Positions 44,469 to 51,883 of a DNA stretch of 58,296 nucleotides are shown here, in pieces. The stretch is from the NCBI RefSeq assembly GCF_003501885.1, contig NZ_QWFA01000008.1, positions 4,322 through 62,617 on the forward strand, in the 5' to 3' direction. Within the stretch, counting starts at the first letter, position 1; every line of letters begins with the position of its first letter. The position numbers and the translations under genes were made by a program. This stretch comes from Streptomyces globisporus. Lineage in GTDB: Bacteria; Actinomycetota; Actinomycetes; Streptomycetales; Streptomycetaceae. The notes under the pieces were generated by a model. That model had not been told where the DNA came from. It saw nothing but the letters and a program-made list of their open reading frames with translations, and did not search any database.

Positions 44469-45764
44469 TCAGCCGACCGGCAGCCCCGGTGCCGGATAGG
44501 CGTCCATGAGCTCCTTCACCTCTTCGCGTACCTTCCTGATCGTGCTCTCGTCGCCCGTGCGGGCCGCGTCGACCGCCGTGGTGATCCAGGTGGCGACCGT
44601 GCCCATCGCCGAGGCGGGGACGCCCCGGGAGGTGAGCGCCGGGGTGCCGATCCGGATGCCGGAGGGGTCGAAGGGCTTACGGGGGTCGTAGGGGACGGTG
44701 TTGTAGTTGACGACGATGCCCGCGCGGTCGAGGGCTTTGGCCGCCGTCTTGCCGGGGACGTCCTTGTCGGTGAGGTCGATCAGCAACAGGTGGTTGTCGG
44801 TGCCGCCGGAGACCAGGTCGAAGCCTCGGGCGGCCAACTCCTCCCCCAGGGCACGGGCGTTGGCCACGACCTGGTGGGCGTAGGAGCAGAAGCCGGCGGT
44901 GGCGGCTTCGCCGAGGGCGACCGCGATGGCGGCCGTGGTCTGGTTGTGCGGGCCGCCCTGGAGGCCGGGGAAGACCGCGCGGTCGATGGCGCGGGCGTGT
45001 TCGGCGGTGGAGAGCAGCATCGCGCCGCGGGGGCCGCGCAGGGTCTTGTGCGTGGTGGTGGAGACGACGTCCGCGTGACCGGCGGGCGAAGGGTGCGCGC
45101 CGCCCGCGATCAGGCCGGCGATGTGCGCGATGTCCGCGACCAGGACGGCGCCCGTCTCGCGGGCGATCTCCGCGAAGCCCGCGAAGTCGATCGTGCGGGG
45201 GACGGCCGTACCGCCGCAGAAGATGAGCCCCGGCCGTTCGGCGAGGGCCAGGTCGCGGACCTCGTCCAGGTCGATCCGGCCGGTGTCCCGGCGGACCCCG
45301 TACCGGACGCCGCGGAACCAGCGGCCGGTGGCCGAGACGTCCCAGCCGTGCGTCAGGTGACCGCCCATCGGGAGGGACATGCCGAGGACGGTGTCACCGG
45401 GCTGGAGGAAGGCCAGGTAGGCGGCGAGGTTGGCCGGGGAGCCGGAGTACGGCTGGACGTTGGCGTGGTCCATCCCGAAGAGGGCCCGGGCACGGCGGAT
45501 CGCCAGCGTCTCGACCTGGTCGATGACCTGCTGGCCCTCGTAGTACCGCTTGCCGGGGTAGCCCTCGGAGTACTTGTTCTGGAGCACCGTGCCCGAGGCT
45601 TCGAGCACGGCGGCGGAGACGTAGTTCTCGCTGGGGATCAGGCGCAGGGTGTCGGCCTGGAGCTGCTCCTCCGCGCCGATCAGGGCGGCCAGTTCAGGGT
45701 CGGATGCCATGAGGGCCGGGTGGCGGGGCGCGGTGGTGGTCGCGTTGGTGGGCCGGGTGGTCAT
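44469..45764 (-). CDS. glyA: Serine hydroxymethyltransferase under ZTP riboswitch control
   Basis: Interconverts serine and glycine and supplies 5,10-methylene-THF. 431 residues. The PLP Lys is K240 (TTTHKTLRGPRG), the catalytic tyrosines are kept (KRYYEG, 74-75), and SENYVS and GGHLTHG are present. The segment after YY reads EGQQVID rather than the usual GGCEYVD, placing it in a separate actinobacterial branch. The start at MTTRPTN (45764) has GGAAGG eight bases upstream, partly inside a riboswitch hairpin. The gene should be switched on when ZTP signals low 10-formyl-THF. Confidence 0.9.
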   Translation of the reverse strand: MTTRPTNATTTAPRHPALMASDPELAALIGAEEQLQADTLRLIPSENYVSAAVLEASGTVLQNKYSEGYPGKRYYEGQQVIDQVETLAIRRARALFGMDHANVQPYSGSPANLAAYLAFLQPGDTVLGMSLPMGGHLTHGWDVSATGRWFRGVRYGVRRDTGRIDLDEVRDLALAERPGLIFCGGTAVPRTIDFAGFAEIARETGAVLVADIAHIAGLIAGGAHPSPAGHADVVSTTTHKTLRGPRGAMLLSTAEHARAIDRAVFPGLQGGPHNQTTAAIAVALGEAATAGFCSYAHQVVANARALGEELAARGFDLVSGGTDNHLLLIDLTDKDVPGKTAAKALDRAGIVVNYNTVPYDPRKPFDPSGIRIGTPALTSRGVPASAMGTVATWITTAVDAARTGDESTIRKVREEVKELMDAYPAPGLPVG

Positions 45765-45775
45765 GGAAGAGGCCT

Positions 45776-45927
45776 TCCGGGTCGGCCGCTGTGCGCGGCG
45801 TGGACCCGGATGCCCAGGCGGACGGCTCTCCGGAGATGACGCCCCGGGCACGCCCGGGGTGTGCCGCTTCCTCGTGGTCGGTTCCACGGAGCGCCCCTGC
45901 CGGGGCGCGCGCCAGTCGCGGCGTTGG
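45776..45927 (-). promoter_or_regulatory. ZTP (pfl) riboswitch of glyA
   Basis: On the minus strand the conserved elements appear in order: P1 arm GCCGC, GACTGGCG, a hairpin GTGG-AACCGA-CCAC, then GAGGAAGCGGC closing P1, and after a GC-rich linker the second half with CCGCCTGGGCA (45821-45811). Next is a hairpin TCCGGGTC...GACCCGGA with inner GCCGC/GCGGC whose 3' arm takes in the first bases of the glyA ribosome site GGAAGG (45778-45773). This suggests control of translation. Confidence 0.88.
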
Positions 45928-46055
45928 GCAGTTTAGAGGGTGGGCCGGGGCGGCGGGGGTCCGGCGCACGAAGAGGCTGCCGCGACCGTGCGTGACCGGT
46001 GACAGAACGGGGCAGATTCCCGGTGACCTTTTCGGCTCGGCGGTGGGGGACCGTT

Positions 46056-47720
46056 ATGGAGTCCGGTGATCGTTACGGCGTTGCGGGGCACGGGACCGAC
46101 GGGTACGGGGGCGACGGGGCCGTGCCGCCTCCGCCTTCTCATGCGCCGTCCGTCGGGCCGCCGCCGCCCGGTGCGTCGTTACGGGCGGCCGCCGCCGCGT
46201 TGCTCAACCTGACCGGGCTCGGTCTCGGTTACGCCCTCCTCGGGCGCTGGGGGCGGGCCGCGGTGTGCTGGGCGGCCACGGCGGTGCTGCTGTGGGTGGC
46301 ATTGCCCGCCGATCCGGACGGGGTGCCCGCGGGGGTGCTCGTCGGGTATCTGTTCGTTCTCGTGGCCGCCGCCGTCGACGGGGGGCGGATCGCCCGGCGT
46401 TCGGCGGCGGGTGGGGCGTGGCGGCCCGGGATGGCGGTCGGGCTCGGCGTGGTGCTGCTGGCCGTGCCGGCCGGCGGGGCCGTGGTGTACGGCTCCGCGC
46501 GGGACGAGGCGCGGGAGCAGATGCTGCTGGAGCGGCTGGAGGCCGGGGACCAGCGGGTCGCCACCGCCTCGCGGCAGCCGTTCGGGACGGCGAAGGGCGA
46601 GTACGGGAAGGCCCTCGACGTCTATCGCGCGCTCGGCGAGGACCATCCCGGGTCCCGGGCCGCGAAGCTCGTCCCCGACCGGCTGAAGGCGTACTACGAC
46701 GCCGTCTCCGCCCCGTACGCGAAGAAACAGCACTGCGAGGCCGTCGCGCCGTTGACGTATCTGCGGACGCTGCCGGGCTCGGTGGACAGGAAGCTGCTCG
46801 GTGAGCTGGCCGCCTGGCCCGACACACCGCTCGCCGAGTCGCTCTACGCGTGCGGCGTCTCGCGTCTCGGCGGGGCGGGGGGCAGTAGTGGTGGCGGCGG
46901 AGATGAACTGGGTGAGTTGTTGCGTACGTTTCCCGAATCGGCCTCCGCGCAGCAGGTCGCGCCCGCGATCGACGAGCGGATCAAGGACCAGGTCGCGGCG
47001 TTGAAGGGCGCCGATCCGTGTACGGCCACCCAGGTGCTGCGCGGTCTCGGCGCCACCGCGTCCCGGCTTCCCGACGACAGCGTGAAGAAGCTGCACGCCG
47101 ACGCCGACGAGGGGGTCGTGGACGGGGTGTACGCCTGCGGGACAGACCAGTTCAAGGACGAGAAGTTCGGCGCCGCGCGCACGACGCTGACCGACTTCGC
47201 GCGGACGTACAAGAGCGACGGGCGGGCGCGGCAGGCCCGCAACATCGCGATAGCCGCGGAGATAGCCGACGACCGGCCGGCCGCGGGCAAGCGGCTGCCG
47301 CCGTCGAAGCGGCCCGGCGGGGCCCGGATGGAGCTGGTCATCAGCAATGACGCGCCGAACACGGTCGAGGTCCTCTACACCGGCCCGGTCACCGGCACCG
47401 TCACGCTGAAGGCGTGCGCCGGCTGCGAGCGGTACAGCGCCTCGGAGGGGCCGCGGCGGGCTTGCAGAGCGAGCGGCAGGAACTACCCGAAGGCCCGGCT
47501 CCAACTGCCCGCCGGGGAGTACCACTTCCTCTACAAGCACGGCACGGGCGCGACCGCCCGGGTGGACAGCTACTCCTCCGGGACCAGGGTCCAGCCGGGC
47601 TACACCTACACCAGTTGTACGTACGTCATCGAGCGGAGCCCCTTCGACCTGGACCTGCCGCTGCTCCCCGACCCGGTCCAGCCGGTGGTCAGCCCTTGGG
47701 GCGCGGGTTCTTCTCGATGA
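46056..47720 (+). CDS. Membrane-anchored protein with extracytoplasmic Cys-rich solenoid region
   Basis: 554 residues. A Pro/Gly-rich cytoplasmic start is followed by about four hydrophobic segments between residues ~40 and 155 and then a long soluble region with helical, TPR-like repeats (LDVYRALGEDHPGSRAAKLVPDRL is split here: ALDVYRALGEDHPG and FAARTTLTDF-type units) and paired cysteines (KKQHCEAV, YACGVS, PCTATQ, YACGTD). The C-terminal ~110 residues contain a CAGCERYS beta domain. No named family is recognised. ATG at 46056 has GGGGGA upstream. Its 3' end overlaps the convergent kinase gene by 32 bp. Confidence 0.65.
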   Translation: MESGDRYGVAGHGTDGYGGDGAVPPPPSHAPSVGPPPPGASLRAAAAALLNLTGLGLGYALLGRWGRAAVCWAATAVLLWVALPADPDGVPAGVLVGYLFVLVAAAVDGGRIARRSAAGGAWRPGMAVGLGVVLLAVPAGGAVVYGSARDEAREQMLLERLEAGDQRVATASRQPFGTAKGEYGKALDVYRALGEDHPGSRAAKLVPDRLKAYYDAVSAPYAKKQHCEAVAPLTYLRTLPGSVDRKLLGELAAWPDTPLAESLYACGVSRLGGAGGSSGGGGDELGELLRTFPESASAQQVAPAIDERIKDQVAALKGADPCTATQVLRGLGATASRLPDDSVKKLHADADEGVVDGVYACGTDQFKDEKFGAARTTLTDFARTYKSDGRARQARNIAIAAEIADDRPAAGKRLPPSKRPGGARMELVISNDAPNTVEVLYTGPVTGTVTLKACAGCERYSASEGPRRACRASGRNYPKARLQLPAGEYHFLYKHGTGATARVDSYSSGTRVQPGYTYTSCTYVIERSPFDLDLPLLPDPVQPVVSPWGAGSSR

Positions 47721-49542
47721 CCCGGCCGTCCAGTTCGGCGGTGAGGAAGGCGCCGCCGTGCGCGTCGGAGACATACACGCGGAGCACCGGGCGGTCGTCG
47801 TGGAAGGGCGACGAAGGGTCCACGATGACGTAACTGCTCTCCGGCTTATCGACGTTGAGCGTCTTCTCCGCCGTCTTCAGCAGGGCGGGCAGCGCGTCCC
47901 AGTCGACGGAGTCCAGGTCGACCGTCGTGGACCCGGACATCAGGGTGCCGCCCATGTCGTCGTTCTTCGCCCGGCCGTCGCGGTAGCTGAAGCGGTCGTA
48001 CAGCGCGGCGTTGGACTTCAGCGGCGCCTCGGCGGAGGCGTGTTCGCCGTAGAGCGTGAAGTCGGTGACCTTCGTTCCGCCCATGAGCGGCTTCAGCGCC
48101 TCGATCGCGGTCCGCGCCCCGTCCGGGGTCAGGAGGTTCGCCGCCTCCAGTGCGTCCTGCTCGTCGGGTCCGTCGGCGATCGGGTCCGGCGTCGGGGCGG
48201 AAACCTGCGGTGCGCTCGCCCGGTCGCGCGGGCGGTCGTCGCTCTCGGAGCCCTTGGAGGAGAAGACACCGTTCGTCCAGAGGATGGCGCCCGCGATCAC
48301 CACGGCCGAGACGACGGACGACGCGGCGCTGGTCCGCCAGACCCGGCGCTCGATGCGGCGACGGCGCTCGTCCGGGGCGGTTGCGGAAGCGGGGGGCGGG
48401 GTGCCGTAGCCGGTCGGGACGCGGTCCTTCGGGGCGTCGGACCGGGCGGGTGGCGGAGGCCTTCGGTCGACCGGGGACCCGAAGGGCGCTGAGGGGGTGG
48501 ACTCGGGCCCCGGTCTTGGCGGCGGTGTGGCGGCCGACTGCGTGGGCGCGGCGTGTACGGAGGCGGGGTGTGCGGGCCCGGGGTCCGAGAACCCGGCGTG
48601 AACGGGCCCGGAGTGTGCGGAGGCGGGGTCTGCGGTTTCCCGGCCTGCGGAGGCGGGTCGTCCTCCTGCCGGCTCCGTGGGGGTCGGGTGCGTGCTCCCA
48701 ACACCCCGTGCGGCCTCGGCCAGCAGTCGGTCGAGGGTCTCCGCGTCCGGGCGGGACGGGATGTCCCGGGTGAGGAGCGCGCTCAGTACCGGGGCGAGGG
48801 CCCCGGCCCGTACCGGCGGCGGGATCTCCTCGTCGAGGACGGCGGCCAGCGTGGCCAGGGTGGTGGCCCGGCGCAGCGGGTGGTGGCCCTCGACGGCGAC
48901 GTACAGCATCATGCCGAGCGACCAGAGGTCGGAGGACGGGTCGCCCTCCGTGCCCCGGATGCGCTCGGGGGCTATGTAGTCGGGCGAACCGATGAGGGCG
49001 CCCGTCATGGTGAGGCTGGTCGACTCGCGGATGGCGGCGATGCCGAAGTCCGTGAGGACGGGGCGGCCGTCGGGGCGCAGCAGGACGTTGGCGGGCTTGA
49101 CGTCCCGGTGCTGGATTCCGGCCGCGTGGGCGGCGCGGAGGGCGGAGAGGATGCCGCGCCCCAGCTCGGCGGCGTCGGCGGGCTCCATGGGGCCGGTGGC
49201 GAGCCGGTCGTGCAGGGAGGAGCCGGCCACCAGCTCCATCACGATCCACGGATAGCCGTCCTCGCCGGGGTCGACGATGTGGTGGACGGTGACCACGTTG
49301 GGGTGGTCGACCCGGGCCAGGGCGCGGGCCTCACGGAGCACCCGGGCGCGCAGGGTGCGGGCGCCCTCGGGGTCGTACTCCGCGAGCGCCGGGTCCGGGG
49401 GCCGCACCTCCTTGAGCGCGACGTCGCGGTGGAGCGCCTCGTCGCGGGCCCGCCAGACCATGCCCATGCCACCGCTGCCGAGCCGCTCGACCAGCGTGAA
49501 ACGGCCGTCGATCACCCGTCCCGAGGGGGCCTCTTCGCTCAT
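47689..49542 (-). CDS. Membrane Ser/Thr protein kinase (PknB-type) with extracellular domain
   Basis: 617 residues. The kinase domain (~14-275) has the Gly loop GSGGMGMV (22-29), K44 (VALKEV), E71, catalytic HRD with D147, N152 and DFG (165-167). A Pro-rich linker of ~130 residues, one transmembrane helix (SAASSVVSAVVIAGAILW) and a ~180-residue extracytoplasmic domain without PASTA repeats follow. The start at MSEEAPSG (49542) is uncertain; an ATG at 49572 is open and neither has a strong ribosome site. The ligand and targets are unknown; the neighbouring membrane protein is a possible partner. Confidence 0.88.
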   Translation of the reverse strand: MSEEAPSGRVIDGRFTLVERLGSGGMGMVWRARDEALHRDVALKEVRPPDPALAEYDPEGARTLRARVLREARALARVDHPNVVTVHHIVDPGEDGYPWIVMELVAGSSLHDRLATGPMEPADAAELGRGILSALRAAHAAGIQHRDVKPANVLLRPDGRPVLTDFGIAAIRESTSLTMTGALIGSPDYIAPERIRGTEGDPSSDLWSLGMMLYVAVEGHHPLRRATTLATLAAVLDEEIPPPVRAGALAPVLSALLTRDIPSRPDAETLDRLLAEAARGVGSTHPTPTEPAGGRPASAGRETADPASAHSGPVHAGFSDPGPAHPASVHAAPTQSAATPPPRPGPESTPSAPFGSPVDRRPPPPARSDAPKDRVPTGYGTPPPASATAPDERRRRIERRVWRTSAASSVVSAVVIAGAILWTNGVFSSKGSESDDRPRDRASAPQVSAPTPDPIADGPDEQDALEAANLLTPDGARTAIEALKPLMGGTKVTDFTLYGEHASAEAPLKSNAALYDRFSYRDGRAKNDDMGGTLMSGSTTVDLDSVDWDALPALLKTAEKTLNVDKPESSYVIVDPSSPFHDDRPVLRVYVSDAHGGAFLTAELDGRVIEKNPRPKG

Positions 49543-49595
49543 GGGCCGTAGCGTACGGGGGGCGTCGGACATCGAGGAGCGGGGGCGGGGCCCCG

Positions 49596-50669
49596 TCAGG
49601 CCGAGGTGCGCTTGCGGGACGATGCCGTCTTCTTCGTCCCGCTGCCGCCGCTCGACGACGTCTGCTTTTTCGTCGCCGTCTTCTTCGCGGTGGCCTTCTT
49701 CGTCGTCGACGTGGACTTCTTCGCGCCGGTGGACTTGGGGGTGGACTTGGAAGAAGTGGACTTCTTCGCCGCCGCGGAGCTCTTCTTCGTGGTCCGCGCG
49801 GAAGACTTCCCCGACGCCGACGACTTTCCGGACGTCTTCTTGATGGGGTGCACGTCGGCCATCTCGCCGTCGCCCTCGTCCCCCGCCTCGCCCCGGGACT
49901 TCTTCGCCGCCTGCACACTGTTCTCCAGGGCCGCGATCAGGTCGATGACCCTGCCGCCGCCGGCGTCCCCGGACTCGGCCGGGCGCACGGTCTCGCCGGA
50001 GGCCTTCGCGGCGATGAGTTCCTCCACCGCCTCCCGGTAGTCGTCGTGGAGGCTGTCCATGTCGACCTCGCCGAGGGTGTCCATCAGTGCGTCCGCCAGG
50101 TCGAGTTCGGCGTCGCGGACCGTGACGTCGCCGTCCGGCGCGACCCCCTCGGGGGCGCGGATCTCGTCGGGCCAGAGCAGTCCGTGCATGGCGATCACGT
50201 CGTCCACCACGCGGAGCATGCCGAGCCGTTCACGACCGCGCAGGGCGTACTTGGCGACGGCGACCTTGTTGCTGCGCTTGAGGGCCTCGCGGAGTAGGGT
50301 GTACGGCTTGGCGGCGGGTACGCCGTTGGCGGAGAGGTAGTACGCCGCGTCCATCTGGAGCGGGTCGATCCGGTCCGCGGACACGAAGGCGACGATCTCG
50401 ATGGTCTTCGCGGTGGGCAGCGGGAGCTGGGCGAGATCCTCGTCGGTGATCGGGATCATCGTGCCGTCGGCGTCCTCGTACGCCTTGCCGATCTCGCCGC
50501 CCGAGACCTCTTCCTCGTCCAGTTCACAGACCTTGCGGTACCGGATCCGGCCACCGTCGGCGAGGTGGATCTGCCGGAAGTGGATCGAGTGGTTCTCGGT
50601 GGCGTTGACCAGCTTGATCGGGATGCTGACCAGCCCGAAGGAGATCGCGCCGTTCCATATGGACCTCAC
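49596..50669 (-). CDS. ku: Ku, DNA end-binding protein of NHEJ, with Lys-rich tail
   Basis: Homodimeric ring that binds double-strand DNA ends. The Ku core occupies residues ~1-255 (MRSIWNGAISFGLVSIPIKL, then FRQIHLADGGRIRYRK and KYALRGRERLGML). It is followed by a ~90-residue tail of Lys, Ser, Thr and Ala, the low-complexity extension of actinobacterial Ku proteins that strengthens DNA binding and end bridging. The start is GTG at 50669 with GGGG upstream. It is divergent from the ligD-polymerase gene, 79 bp apart, forming one NHEJ locus. Confidence 0.95.
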   Translation of the reverse strand: MRSIWNGAISFGLVSIPIKLVNATENHSIHFRQIHLADGGRIRYRKVCELDEEEVSGGEIGKAYEDADGTMIPITDEDLAQLPLPTAKTIEIVAFVSADRIDPLQMDAAYYLSANGVPAAKPYTLLREALKRSNKVAVAKYALRGRERLGMLRVVDDVIAMHGLLWPDEIRAPEGVAPDGDVTVRDAELDLADALMDTLGEVDMDSLHDDYREAVEELIAAKASGETVRPAESGDAGGGRVIDLIAALENSVQAAKKSRGEAGDEGDGEMADVHPIKKTSGKSSASGKSSARTTKKSSAAAKKSTSSKSTPKSTGAKKSTSTTKKATAKKTATKKQTSSSGGSGTKKTASSRKRTSA

Positions 50670-50748
50670 CGTTCACCCCTTGTCGGCCGTGAAGGACTCC
50701 ATCGCGGGTAAAAGACGCTTTGGCCTGCTTTCGTGTGATTCTTATCGT

Positions 50749-51639
50749 ATGACGCCGATCACCGAGGTGGAGGGGCGACGGGTCTCGCTCAGCAATCTCG
50801 ACAAGGTCCTGTATCCGGCCACGGGAACGACCAAGGGCGAGGTGCTGCACTACTACGCGGCCACCGTGGGCAGCGTGATCCTGCCCCATCTGGTCGACCG
50901 CCCCGTCTCCTTCCTGCGATATCCGGACGGGCCGGGCGGCCAGCTCTTCTTCACCAAGAATCCGCCACCCGGTACACCCGCCTGGGTGGAGACCACCCCG
51001 GTCCCCCGGAGCGAGGACCAGGGCGCCCGGCAGGTCGTCGTGCGCGATCTGGCCTCGTTGATGTGGGCGGCGAACCTGGTGGTGGAGTTCCACACCCCGC
51101 AGTGGCGCACGGGCGCGCCGGGGGTCGCCGACCGCATGGTCTTCGACCTGGACCCCGGCTCCCCCGCGACCGTCGTGGAGTGCTGCGCGGTGGCGCTCTG
51201 GCTGCGGGAGCGGCTCGCGGACGACGGGCTGGCGGCGTACGGGAAGACGTCCGGGTCCAAGGGGCTGCATCTGCTGGTTCCGCTGGAGCCCACGCCGTCC
51301 GGCGAGGTGTCCGCGTACGCGAAGCGGCTCGCCATGGAGGCGGAGGAGGCCCTTCCGGCGCTGGCCCTGCACCGGATGAAGCGCGCCCTGCGGCCCGGCA
51401 AGGTGTTCGTCGACTTCAGCCAGAACTCCGCGTCGAAGACGACCGCCACGCCCTACACCCTGCGCGCCCGGCCCGAGCCCACCGTCTCGGCCCCCGTCAC
51501 CTGGGACGAGATCACGGGGTGCCGGAAGGCCCGGGAGCTGGTGTTCCGCGCCGGGGACATGGCCGCCCGGCTGGATCTGCACGGCGATCTGCTCGCCCCG
51601 CTGAACGACCCGGAACAGGGGCGTCCGCTGCCCGCGTGA
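50749..51639 (+). CDS. LigD-type NHEJ polymerase (stand-alone primase/polymerase domain)
   Basis: A 296-residue archaeo-eukaryotic-primase-like polymerase that fills gaps during end joining and adds ribonucleotides. Metal-binding acidic residues are D133 and D135 (VFDLDPG), with a third in VFVDFSQN; the TSGSKGLHLLVPL and KNPPPGTP motifs are conserved. Ligase and phosphoesterase domains are absent, so it must pair with a separate ligase. ATG at 50749 begins the conserved MTPITEVEGRRV, but no ribosome site is visible and a leaderless mRNA is possible. Confidence 0.92.
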   Translation: MTPITEVEGRRVSLSNLDKVLYPATGTTKGEVLHYYAATVGSVILPHLVDRPVSFLRYPDGPGGQLFFTKNPPPGTPAWVETTPVPRSEDQGARQVVVRDLASLMWAANLVVEFHTPQWRTGAPGVADRMVFDLDPGSPATVVECCAVALWLRERLADDGLAAYGKTSGSKGLHLLVPLEPTPSGEVSAYAKRLAMEAEEALPALALHRMKRALRPGKVFVDFSQNSASKTTATPYTLRARPEPTVSAPVTWDEITGCRKARELVFRAGDMAARLDLHGDLLAPLNDPEQGRPLPA

Positions 51640-51883
51640 CACCCCGGATGCCCGGGCCGAAGCCAACAGCTCACAGCGATGTCACAGCCGGATCGTCTTG
51701 ACCCGGTCATGACCTGGTTACGGGCGCGAGGAAAGGCCACAAGTGGCGGGTGGATTGTCGGAGCCGTGGTGCACACTCTGCGCAGGCGCTTTCTACGGGG
51801 CGCGCCGGGTGGGGTGTGACGGGCCGGGTGCGCCATGCGGTGCGCCGGTCCGGGCGCTGTCGTGATCGTGGGGAGGGGATGGC

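Noticed and set aside
50719..50748. Promoter TTGGCC-N17-TATCGT for ligD
   Set aside because: The -10 would abut the ATG, placing the start of transcription inside the coding sequence. Not annotated as a feature, only mentioned.
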